Source: Thermothielavioides terrestris NRRL 8126
Lineage: Eukaryota > Ascomycota > Sordariomycetes > Sordariales > Chaetomiaceae
Assembly: GCF_000226115.1 (NCBI RefSeq)
Contig: NC_016461.1
Span: 2,046,001 to 2,110,000 of the forward strand
Length of the DNA: 64,000 bases
Direction: 5' to 3'
Shown: positions 11,705-22,468 of the stretch, one piece after another
Position numbering within the stretch: the stretch's first letter is position 1
Layout of the letters: every line of letters begins with the position of its first letter
The notes under the pieces: model-generated
Told to the model about the DNA's origin: nothing
Database searches by the model: none
The model's input: the letters and a program-made list of their open reading frames with translations, nothing else
Made by a program: the position numbers and the translations under genes

Positions 11705-14657
11705 GGTCGAGCCTCCGGCTCTGGCCTGCCAAATCCAGTAATCTATAAAGCTATTCCTAACACTACGTCTTTCCTAATCTAGCAATTCTATAGTGTTGAG
11801 GTCCCTCTACTATCGCCCTAGTCTACTGAGCTTTGTACGCCTACCCTTCTTAATCCTATATATTATATTATAAACCGAACCTTTTGTTTAGTTAGAGCTT
11901 TCTTCTAGCTCTATATTTCTTCTTTCTATATTGCCTAGTAGGTATAGATCTTAATAAGGGCCTAGATATCCGCTAGATTAAGCATTTCTATAAACTTCCT
12001 ATAGGGCCCTGGTTCTAGCACCTTTATTAGGCTATTGGCTAATATCTAGTTCGAGGATATATAATCTACGCTAACCCTCTTGTTCTAAGCTTCTTAGTAT
12101 AGCTAGTGGTTATAAATGTCGATATATTTTAGCTTTGTCTATAGTATAGGCATTTTAGCGTTGATTAGCTAGATCGTCTACTTATTATCGCACTAGATCG
12201 ATAGGATCTTGTTATCTAGATAGATCTCTAGTGCCTCTAATAGGTACTAAAGGAATATACCTTCTTTCGCTGCCTATATAAGTGCCAACAACTCTACTTC
12301 TATAGTCGATATAGTTACTGTATCTTGTTTATAGGCTTGCTAGGCGATTAGCCCTCTAAATAGTATAATGGTATAACCTTATAAGCTTTTATAATTGATA
12401 CTATTGTTAACAAAGCTAGTATCGCTAGCTACGATTAGGATGTCTCTTTCTCCTAGTTGGAGGGCCTAGAACCTTGTTTAATAGAGATATTATAATACTT
12501 AATTAGCTATATAGTAGTGTTCTAGTCCTAGGTTCTAATTGAACTACGTAAGCTTAGAGGCTATAAAGGCAATGTTTAGATGTATATTGACAGTAGTATA
12601 TAGGATTAAGCCGATCTTCCTTTAATAGAGCCTAGTAGAGCTATAGCTAGCAATATTATTATATAGAAGCAATTCGCCCTTAGCTATTAGAGTCTCTAGC
12701 TCTCTTTCTTCCTAGGCTAACCTTACGATCTTCTTAATATACGCTATCTAGCTAAGCTAAATCAAGTGCCTCTTATAGTTATAATAAATCTCTATACTTA
12801 GGAACTATAGAAGGTTATCTCCTTCTATAAGTTTGTACTTTTCTTATAGCTAGCTAATTACTTCGTTAGCTTAGTGTTGATCCTTCTTATAGTAGGCGAA
12901 GACGATGTTATCTATATAGAAGAAGATAATAATGCCTTTGTTCGTTATAATATAGGGCTCTTATAGTATAGCCTAGAACCTTAGGTTCTTTAGAGTGGCT
13001 ATTAGCTCTCGTTGCTAAAGGAGGGGAGACTTCTATAGGCTATAGAGTGCCTTCTTCAACTTTAGGATAGTTCCTAGCTTACGATAGCTATATAGCATCT
13101 CTATATAAATATCTTTATCGATCTTTGCATTGACGAAGGCATTGACTATATTGAACTGCTTTAGTTCTAGGTCGAACCTCGCTATAGTAGCGAACACTGT
13201 TTTAAAGGATTGTATAGCGAGTATAGCTATATAGTTCTCTTTGACGAACCTCTTCTTTTATTGATTGCTATATATTATAAGCCTCGCTTTATACTTAATA
13301 AGGTGCCTACTCTTATTAAACTTATAGACATATACCTATATATAATCTAGGATCTATTTGCCTTAAACCTCTTTGTTATAGTAGCAAATCTCTTCCTAGG
13401 AGCCTATTATTTTATAGCTTTAAAGATAATTGTATTCAGCTTTTAAGAATAGCTAGCTTAATAGGTAGTCCTTAAGTTCAGAGTGCTATCGAGGTATAGG
13501 TAAGAGTATCGACTAGTAGATAGATCTGAGCTTACTTTCTTGCTATAAGCGATCGACTTCTTCTCAAGAGATCCTCTTAGTACTACTGTCTTCCTTCTTA
13601 ATAGTATCGACTGCCTTCTTAGCCTTCTTTTTGCTCTTTTAGGTAAGTTCCTCTCTCTTTTCCTCTATATAGAGGACCCTCCTTAAGTGCCTACATTTAG
13701 TAGCTCTAGAGCCTAGTGTTCCTACGTTGAAGGCGGCCTCCTATAGCTAGAACGCTCCTTTAGAGGCTCTAGGCGAATGTAAGCCTAGGAAGGTAGCTGT
13801 AATTAGGGCATTTAGCGGAGTAGGCGGAGGAGTTGGATATTGGAACTCTAGGAAAGTGCTAGTAGTATCGCCTTTTACTACAATGGTATCTAATACTTCT
13901 TTAGTAGTAGCTAGGCTCTCTTCTAATTCTTCGAAGGTTGTTAAAGGTATATTGAACGCCTTTGTTGTATCCTCTTCCTTAGCTATAGGCGTAAGATCGC
14001 TATTATCTAGCTAATCGGCATTATTAGCGCCTTTGGCATTAAGCTAGCACTTTAGCTCTTCAAGGTCTATCTAAGGAATATCTTATACTATAAGCTTTAG
14101 ATCGCTTAGGTATATCTACTTTTTATCAAAGATTATATCGTATATATATATCACTTAGTTAGTAGCTAGGTTCTAAATGTAGTAGATATTTAAGAAATTG
14201 TATTCTATAAGGTAGCCGATCTAAGCTCTTAGTCGGAACTGTTCAAAGCGCCTTTCTTTCTTCTTAGTAGCATCTGTTATAGCGAATGCCTTATAACTAT
14301 AAACCTTCAAATGCCCTTAGTACGGCTTATACTCTAAGGCTCTTAGGCTATCTCTCTTAGCGAAGAAGGTATAAAAGCGATCTAACGGCGTTATCTACTC
14401 TATTGTCAAGGATAGTATCCTGTTATAGAGATATATCGCGGCTCTAATAACCTTTGGCTACAGTTGCCCTAGCAACTATATACTAATAGCCATTGTTCTA
14501 GCCTTCTCTTTGATTATACCCCCTAAGCGTTTAGCGCCTCTGTTCTATATAGGCGTATTAGGCGTTGAAGGCTCTATTTAGATACTTTGTCTCTTTGCCT
14601 AGGTAGTAATAGCGCTCGCCTATATAAATTCGTTGTTATATTCTAAGACTTTGATAT
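11705..14657 (-). pseudogene. Copia pol, 3' part (integrase end, reverse transcriptase, RNase H)
   Basis: Minus-strand frames, broken by many TAG/TAA codons. They read the end of the integrase core (VLEYNNEF just beside the gypsy insertion, then GYLIEYNFLNIY), then reverse transcriptase: VYVYKFNKSRHLIKYKARL, the ELKQFNIVNAFVNAKID stretch, LKLKKALYSL and the active-site block FFYIDNIVFAY. The active site (12907–12918) is Tyr-Ile-Asp-Asn where copia elements have Tyr-Val-Asp-Asp, so one catalytic Asp is lost. The integrase Asp before Asn-Glu-Phe also reads Asn. Both changes are G-to-A transitions, consistent with RIP. RNase H should follow toward 11.7 kb but is too decayed to delimit. Confidence 0.9.
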
Positions 14658-14917
14658 TATAACGTACTAGCCTTATAGCGTCTATAGATAAGCGTACGAT
14701 GTTCTATTCAACTACCTTAAGGAGAGAAAAGGAGAAGTACAGGCTACGGTTCTCGTATATAGAGTTTTCAGGGGCTCGCGTATAGGGGGCTCGGGCCGAT
14801 GTTATTCTAGGCGCGAGGCGGGTCTGCCTCAGGCCCGTAGCGAGCCTGTTATAGGACCGCTATAGATCCTAGGCGTAGTCCTATATACCTAGCCCAGGTA
14901 TAGCCCAGTCTATAATA
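14658..14917 (-). repeat. Left LTR of the gypsy element (3' LTR in element sense)
   Basis: 260 bp, starts TATAACGTAC and ends TATAATA on the plus strand. RIP has altered the canonical TG/CA ends; the right copy still ends CCGTAACA. Confidence 0.95.
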
Positions 14918-14932
14918 TACCCCCCCCTTCCT
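14918..14932 (-). other. Polypurine tract of the gypsy element
   Basis: On the sense strand it reads GGAAGGGGGGGGTA directly before the 3' LTR. It fixes the orientation as minus. Confidence 0.8.
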
Positions 14933-15732
14933 AGATAGGGAGCTGGTTTAGGGCATACGTAGTATAGCGCTAGGTATGGATCTAGCGTAGCGTAGGGTCG
15001 ATTATAGCGAACGCCAATGTCCAACCCAGTATTTAGGTAGCTTAGTACTACTGCCTATAATCCTACTACCTAGCTGTAGGTTGTTTGTTTACCTTGCTTT
15101 TATAGGATACTAATTAGCCCTTTCCTCGCCCTACGCTCTTCTTCGTAGTAGCTACATTGTATAAGGCGTACCTACTAATCAAATGCGATAGACCCCCTAC
15201 CTATTGCTAATAAAACCTCTCCCCTTATACGAACTTGCTCTCTACGTTCTCTTCTCATTTCTAATATACGTCCTCTCTCTACTTCTACAACTTTATCTTC
15301 CTTCTATTTATATATCGACATTTCTCTCTTTATCTTACTTTATATACGTTCCTCGTTTATTACGCTTCTATCCTATATATATCTTCTGCCCTTTACGTTT
15401 TTTCTCGCCTTTTACTTACTCCGTCGAACATTCATCTTATACGTTGTTGGCCTCTTCTTATATAAGCTATATAATTGTCCAACGTCTATACTTCTATTGT
15501 ATTGGCCCTATCGTCGTTATTATATATCTAACTACTTTACTAACTATATTTACTACATTTCTATTTTACGCCTAACTTGTCCTATAATCCTTCCTCTTTA
15601 TACTCGCTTAGTCCCCTAGCCGCCTCCTCTATATATATAGCTCGTATATATTTCATTTACTCGCTTTGCCCTCTATAGTAGCTTCCTATTTCCTTTGCGA
15701 TTCCGATATATTCCTAAGACTTATCTACTATA

Positions 15733-16836
15733 ATGTTGGTAGTAGTCGCTTCTCTCGAAGATAGTAGTAAAGGACGTTGTTCTAAAGGGGACGACAACTA
15801 AGATTATAATATACATTACTTTATATCAAGCCTACTCTAGCCCTAGACTAGAAGCTAATAGCGTCCTAGATAGAACTATAATAACTATAGCAACTTCTTT
15901 TATTATACTATTAGTAGCTATATTATAGAGGGAGATTCTAACGATAAGGATAACGCCCTCCTAGAGGAGGAGAGAGACGTCTACCTCAATTGCATTGAGT
16001 AGCTTCTTCGTAGTAACTTAGTAGATTACATTCAAAGCTAAGGAGAAAGCTACTTAGAATATACTAAAGCCTATACTAAGTACTATTAGGATCTAGCACT
16101 TTAAGCGACGAACGCCTCTCTATACACTAGTCTAAAATACTTAGTTAAGTTTTATACTAATAACTAAGCTATCGTCGAGCCTACCTAGAAGAAGACTAAG
16201 ACTAAGCTAGCCTATTATACCATCTTAACGCTATAATTTAGCACTTTTATATATAGCTTCTATAACGTAATTAGTATAGCCCTATAGTATTAGTCTCTAA
16301 TATACTTTGCCTTTGTACCTAATATGCTTCTAGCCCCTCCTTTATCTTCTTTGACCCTAGGCTAACGAAGAGCCCTAGTTCTATACTAGGCTCCTTAGGA
16401 CAACCTCGCTATATAGCATTATAGTCGCCTAGTTAAATATATAGTATAATATCTCGATTTCTCCTAGCGAGAGAATCAGTATATCGTAGAAGCTATTTAC
16501 ACTATAGTATAGTCTTAGGCAACTGTCCTAGAGACGAATTTACATTTCGTAGACTATATTATCGCGCTTACTACCCCTTTGCCTATCTATACCTCTTAGG
16601 GGTCCTACCCCTACCACTCTCCCTATATACGTTCCCCCGCCTATAACCTATACTACGGTCGACGCCCTTCCTCCCTAGTAGAGGATGTACTATACGTCTA
16701 TCAAGTATATATATAGCCCTCGCCTTAGACCCCTTACGTCGCTGCTCTACCCCCTTGTACGCTTACTCTACCTATATACCTGTTCGAAGATAAGAAAGAG
16801 ATTACCGACGTAGGTCCTGTTATAGACCTTAAATAA
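15733..16836 (+). pseudogene. Candidate antisense accessory ORF inside the gypsy element
   Basis: In one plus-strand frame, from ATG 15733 to about 16836 (about 368 codons), roughly 26 in-frame stops occur. All are TAG or TAA, which is what RIP makes from CAG/CAA (Gln) or TGG. Between the stops the reading is protein-like: an acidic stretch (GDSNDKDNALLEEERDVY), a probably helical region (LLRSNLVDYI) and a KKTKTK cluster. It lies downstream of the chromodomain and opposite to gag-pol. RIPed non-coding DNA is itself rich in TAG, and a minus-strand frame over the same bases is also fairly open. So this is a candidate only, and I recognise no domain. Confidence 0.35.
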
Positions 16837-17039
16837 GTGACGCCACTAGTATATCCTATTGTTTTTTTATATATAGTTCTGTTTTATCTAGGTTTAGGAG
16901 GATAACTAGACTTAGATGTATTATAGTTTTCCTACACCTATATAGTTGTATTTGTCTAAATAGCTAATCTTTATAGAGTAGTCTATATACGAATATAACG
17001 TTTCCCTTTCCTTCTCTAGTTCGATATTGGCCTATTATT

Positions 17040-20000
17040 GTATTATACGTCTCCCTACTTCTATTTAAACTTATTGAGTATAGTAGTCTTTAGAAAGTTC
17101 TTTAAAGGCTCCTACATTGGTTTGTTGTAATCTACCTACTTAATATATACGTCGTAGTTGTTCCTTCTCCCTTTTATATTCTAAACTTTAAAGATCGTCT
17201 CTACCCTATATTCCTATTAGGGAACACCCTCCTCCGATATAACCTATATAAGGTCTAGTCTCTTATTTATAACTTTCTACGAAGGGAGTAGGTTGGAAGC
17301 TACTTATTTAACTAAGTTAATATAGAAGGTTAGATATAGACCGCTTAGTACGTTGAGCGTCACTATTAGCAAGGTCGGTACTACAACTACTTTATACTTA
17401 GTATTTAGCTAGTCGAGCTTCTTACTAAAGCGGTTTATCTTTATATTATATAGAGAGAGCTATATCTCGTCCTCTACCTAGAACCTCTTAGCTAGGTAGC
17501 GAGAGCGGTTTATATTCGTTTACTACTACTACTATATATATACGATAGCTACTTAGGTCTACTCTATCCCCTCCTTTAAGTAACGGAGGAACCTAGCAAC
17601 GCAACCTTCTAGAGATACTACGAACGTTATTAGGATCGTAATAAGCTATATAGGGCTTATATCGAACCTATAGAGGAGGTAGTTCGAGTTTACTCTAGTT
17701 ATAGATAAGTCCCTATTGTTAAATATAAACTAGTAGGCTAGAAGATGTTTAGGCTAGTCGTACTATATAAAGGAGACGAAGATCTAGAGGATTACCTATA
17801 CCTCTTAGTTAATGTTACACGCCGATGGTGCTCGGTGACCATCTAGCGGTAAACGTGTGAGGGTGAGAAAGATCAATGCCTCTCAGCCTCGTCAGCTGAT
17901 GAGGCGGCACTCCTGAACACTAGTATGTGTCACAAAAGTATGTTGATGCAGTCTGTCTTCCTACGAAGGGGTTCCGGGTGAGGTTCCTTTTTTTAAGGGA
18001 ACGCTCGTCACCCCTGACCGCGGTGCGGTCATGGGTGCCCTTGCCACAGTTGCGTGTGATAGTTAACCCGCTCTATCCCTCTATTCGTCTAAGGATAGTA
18101 AAAAGTCGATAAGAGCTACTCTACCCCTACCGCCTTATACAATACGGTCTAGAACCTACTTAGCTAGTCCGATCTATAGTTGGTTATAATTTAGGTTAGG
18201 AACCTATAGAAACGCTACTATACGTTATAGAATCGAAGGGTATATTCTTCTACTCCTATCGAGTACATTGCCTCGAGCTATATATACTTAGAGAGACAGT
18301 TAGTGATTACTATAAAGTAGCTAGGCGCTCCCTCGTCTTTTATAGGAAGGTCGGTTATAAAGTTAATAGAGATCTATTTCTAAAAACGATTAGGGACGAG
18401 CAAAGGCTATAAAAGCCCTTGACGTAGTTATTAGAAGATCTTACTCCGATAGTACTGATTATAGTTCCTAATGAACTACTTTACATTGGACAATATAAGG
18501 TCCTAGTAATAATCTCTCCAAAGTATTTTAAATAGCCTATTACGCCCTAGGTGTCCTAATATAGCTAAGTTATAAATCCGCTAGATGATCGTAGTAGTTA
18601 AAGGCTCCTATATAGGGAGCTAGAGACGGCTATAGAACTAAAGTATACCTTATATATTAAGGAAGTAGTCCGCGATCTAGGTCTATACTATATTTATCTT
18701 CTTAGGAAACTTCTAAGCTCTATTATAGACGGCTTAGAGCTAGTGAGTGTAGTACTCGTCTTCGGCAATACCTTCGTTCTATAGGGTAGCGAGCTACTTG
18801 TCTTCAAAGAGCATTTCTCCTATAGATAGCCTAGCCTCCTCCTATACGCTAGTCTAATATACCTTGATCAAGGGAAGTAGCTAGGCGATACACTAGCTAT
18901 CTTCAAGCTCATCCTATTTATACTAGGAGAGTATATTAAAGCGTAAAGCCTAGGATCCTAGCCGATACTTTAGCTCGAAGTTAAACAAGGAGAATATCTC
19001 TATCTATTTAGCCTATCGTTCGCTAATCGGATATAGCTAAGTGAAGTACTTAAGATTCTTATAGTCGATTAGGATAGTAAAGGGGGCTACTATACTTCGA
19101 AGCTTCGCTAACTAGGCCTTGAGGTATAAGATAATAGCTAATAGCTCTTTATCGTAGATAGTATAGTTACGTTCAATAGAGCTTAGTTTTATAGAGTAGT
19201 AGGCTATAGGGTAAAGAACCCTATCCTCCTCCTACTAAGATAAGTATCTGCTAAGTGCTATACTAAAATAGTCTACTTCTATGATCGTCTCCCTCTTAGG
19301 ATTCTACTAGGCGAGGATTAGCTCTAATATAAATATAGCCTTAAGTATATCGAAGGCCTCCTATTCCTCCTTACCCTAGTGGAATAGGATATTTTTATAG
19401 ATAAAACGTATTAATAAAGCTACTTTCTTAGAGAAGTTAAAGATAAAGTTGTAATAAAAGTTAACGAACCTAAGGAAGCTCTATACTCCTTAGACTCTAT
19501 AAGGTACCTCCTACTCGTAGATAGCCTTAATCTTCTTAGGGTCGGGGTAGATATAGACTCTTGTCTCTACAATATACCCTAGGTATTTAACTTCCTTTAC
19601 TATAAATATATACTTCTTAAAGTCTAGGTTAAAGCCTATATCCCTTAGCCTCTAAAGGACTTTGCGTACCTTCCTTATATAGTCCTTCTAGCTCCTACTT
19701 AAGTATACTAAGATATTGTCAAAGTATACCGTTATATAGTCCCTTAGCGTTAGGCCAAGGGTATTATTAATATATCTCTAGAACGTTATAAAAGTACTTA
19801 TAAGCCCAAAGGGGTAGACTAGCTACTCGAATAGCCTAAACCTTATACGAAACGCTATAAAGTACTTATCCCCCTCGGCTATCCGAATACAATAGAAGGC
19901 AACTCTAACGTCTAGCTTCGTAAGCTATTTAGCCTTAGCTAGGGACTAGAGAGTCTCCTTAATCAAGGGGAGTAGATACTAGTCCTACTTAGTAATCTTA

Positions 20001-22100
20001 TTTAAAGCCTAGTAATCTATATAGAACCTCTATCCCCTTCTTAGCTTTTTTATAAAGAGGACTAGGGCGACCACTAATAAGGAGCTTACTTAGATCTATC
20101 CTTTATCTATTAGGTCTACAACCTACTTTCGAATCTCTAGGAGGTAGTCCCTTAGTATATTGTATAAAAGTCCTTATAGGAGCTTAGGAAGTTTCCTATC
20201 TAGGCTCGTCTTAAGATAGATATAATAGTTAGCCTCCCCTCGATAGGGAAGTAGATCGTTCGCCTTTTCCTTGTCGAAGAGGTTAGCAAAGTCTTATAGC
20301 TCCTTCGATAAAGCGATCTTTGGGTCTAGGTCGGCGTTGGGCTAGGAGACGGCTACCCCTAGTATAGTAGTTATCTTATAGATATTAATGACGAGGAACG
20401 TGTCTTAGGCTCTTTTAGACTTCTTTTTTTATACTCTATAAGCTAAGCCTATAAATACTACGCCTATAATTAGAGTAGTATTAGTTTCTTTCTATTATAA
20501 AGAGTATTCGTATACCTATAGGCCACTTTATAAATTAACGATAAGGACCCTATTGGCTAGGTCTAGTACAATCCTACAATAGTTTATTTAAAGAAGCTCT
20601 AGAATAACGTTGTAGGCTAGTCCTAAGACTATATAGAATATAGTAGTACTAATCTACTTATCGATATCTATTACGACCTAGGCGATATATATAATTTTCT
20701 TTATAATTTATACCCCTTTGACTACAACGCCCAAAGTATAGGGAGTTGGCAAGCTTATTTACTTGATCTCTAACTGCTAATATACTTTTTTACTAATAGC
20801 TCTATAGCTCTAGTACCTACTATCCATTTATATATTTATAAAACTAGAGGAGTTTAGGAAAACAGAGATTAGAAAGGGTAGCTTATCTATTCTTTCTCTA
20901 ATCTCTACAAACTTATTCTATAAGCGGCTAAGTCCTTTTAGCCCCTATACAAGACTTTGTATAGGGGCTACTCTTTTCCCTTCTCCTCCTTAGAGGAGGA
21001 GTCCTCCTCTATCTATTCCTTAGCCTCTAGCTTATTAATGTCGACCTAAAGAGCTAGTCTCTTAGCTAGAGCAAAGGGACAGGTAGCTACGAAGTAACCT
21101 TAGCGCCTATAATAGATATAGGCTTCGGCCTATTGACGTACTATATATACTTCGTTGCTTATCTACTTCGCCTATAGTATATTTGTACCTTGCTTTCCTC
21201 TATTCTACTACTACTTTCCTCTATAGCCTCTATTAGCTTCTCCCTAGGCGAAGGCAATATAGGCTACGTTAATTTCGGTTATCGATATATCTCTGTCTAT
21301 ATCCTTCTCTATATCTACGTTGGGCTTAGGTCGCTTGCCTTAGGATCGCTAATGTCATTCCTCTAAGCGGAAAGCCTCTAGGTCGATAGCGATCTTATAG
21401 TACCTTGTAATAGCTATAGTATAGTCGTTCTATAAAACCCCCTATCCTATTGCAATATACTTCAACTTTAGGAAGAGGTATCGTTGTAGTCTAATAAATT
21501 GTACTTCGTTGCTCTAATTGAGTCCTCTAGCCTTCGATAGCTTCGCTTTAAAGTGAATAAAGAAGGAGGAGAATAGCTCGTTATCTCCTTAGCGGAGTAT
21601 ATCTAGCTTCGTTAAGGCTATAACCTACTTATAGGGGTCTATATAAATGGTCGTAAAGTACTTAAGGAACGCTCCTAGGTTATAATTATAGTAGGGCCCT
21701 CTCAACTTATAGAAGGCTACGACCTTAGCTTAAACTCCTTAGCTAAAGTTCCTCTAAATGAACACCTACTAGTCGTAGGGGCCTCCAATAAAGTCCTAGT
21801 CTACTATTAGGATATATACTATCGTAGCCCTCTAGGCGACAAAGAGTTCCTTCTTACCGTCGAAGGGTTGTTCTACAGGGAGGCGCTTCTACTATGTCCT
21901 AGAAGCTATTGGAGCCACGACGTCAATCGTCGAAGCTAGGGTATAGGCCATTGTAGAAGCGTTTATAGTCTAAGCTATAGCGATCTAAGCTATATAGAGT
22001 TCCTTGATAGTTGTATTCTACTATATAATCGTTTTCTATAAGACTTAGAAATGTTTATAGACCTAGTCTAGGTCTAGAACCTATAGGACGTTTAGGTTGT
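17040..22100 (-). pseudogene. Gypsy gag-pol with C-terminal chromodomain, RIP-inactivated
   Basis: Reading leftward on the minus strand: Gag ending in a zinc-knuckle-like GYFVATCPF (near 21.1 kb); reverse transcriptase near 19.5–20.1 kb with TVYFDNILVYL; RNase H start with SFLRFVNFYYNFI and HWGKEE; integrase near 17.3–18.6 kb with GLLQPLLVP and ISINFITDLP; and a chromodomain near 17.05–17.2 kb (VETIFKV, KGRRNNYDVYIK, then EPLKNFLKT). The reverse transcriptase dyad at 19715–19726 is Phe-Asp-Asn rather than Phe-Asp-Asp. The integrase core (codon 18362–18364) reads Asn where the family has Asp. Many Gln/Trp codons are now stops. It is not translatable. Chromodomains in this family usually guide integration toward heterochromatin. 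Confidence 0.9.
17814..18059. mobile_element. Short inverted-repeat element (MITE-like), not RIPed
   Basis: 246 bp with ordinary base composition set in TpA-rich RIPed sequence. Ends are near inverted repeats (TTACACGC against TCACACGC on the opposite strand). They are flanked by TAGTTAAT (17806–17813) and TAGTTAAC (18060–18067), an 8-bp duplication with one transition. An 8-bp duplication and short inverted ends fit a hAT-type non-autonomous element. Inside are small palindromes (TGACCGCGGTGCGGTCA at 18015–18031; GGTTCC and GGGAAC around a T7 run). There is no coding capacity. Its length is below the roughly 400 bp usually needed for RIP, or it arrived after RIP. Confidence 0.75.
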
Positions 22101-22188
22101 TTATAGTAGCGTCCGGTCCGCTCAGTACTAACGTCGAAACGCCTAGTATACTACTTTCGTCTACGCCTAGAAGCAACAACTGCTCTAT

Positions 22189-22208
22189 CTACCTAAAGGT
22201 AGTTGAAC
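22189..22208 (-). other. Primer-binding site of the gypsy element, self-priming type
   Basis: Immediately inside the 5' LTR (element sense) the sequence is GTTCAACTACCTTTAGG. The LTR itself carries AAGGTAGTTGAA in sense orientation (plus 22260–22271), a perfect 12-nt complement. A PBS complementary to the element's own LTR transcript is the arrangement of the Tf1/sushi self-priming group. No tRNA 3' end complement (starting TGG) is seen. Confidence 0.65.
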
Positions 22209-22468
22209 TATAACGTACTAGCCTTATAGCGTTTATAGATAAGCGTACGATGTTCTATTCAACTACCTTAAGGAGAGAAAAGGAGAAGTATAGGCTATGG
22301 TTCTCGTACGTAGAGTTTTCAGAGGCTCGTGTGTAGGGGGCTTGGGCCGATGTTATTCTGGGCGCGAGGCGGGTCCGCCTCGGGCCTATAGCGGGCCCGT
22401 CATAGGACCACTGTGGATCCTAGGCGTAGCCCTATATACCCAGCCCGGGTATAGCCCGGTCCGTAACA
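22209..22468 (-). repeat. Right LTR of the gypsy element (5' LTR in element sense)
   Basis: 260 bp, ends CCGTAACA on the plus strand (TGTTACGG in element sense). It is much less RIPed than the left copy; for example GGGTCCGCCTCGGGCC and CAGCCCGGGTATAGCCCGG are preserved. As the 5' LTR it would hold the element's promoter. Confidence 0.95.

Larger units (their letters stand above)
14658..22468 (-). mobile_element. Ty3/gypsy chromodomain retrotransposon nested in the copia integrase
   Basis: Direct 260-bp repeats (14658–14917 and 22209–22468) are bracketed by a perfect 5-bp duplication, GATAT (14653–14657 and 22469–22473). Joining the two flanks with one GATAT restores the copia integrase frame, so this insertion is younger than the copia insertion. 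Minus-strand order is Gag with a zinc knuckle, protease, reverse transcriptase, RNase H, integrase, chromodomain, as in Ty3/gypsy chromoviruses. About 2.1 kb lies between the chromodomain and the 3' LTR, longer than needed for a simple element. RIP decay is heavy except near the right LTR and inside a short later insertion at 17.8 kb. Confidence 0.97.

Noticed and set aside
15204..15575. Hydrophobic 123-codon plus-strand frame in the gypsy 3' region
   Set aside because: Leu/Ile/Tyr-rich reading of RIPed TA-rich DNA; no stops by chance, no domain and wrong context for a membrane protein gene.
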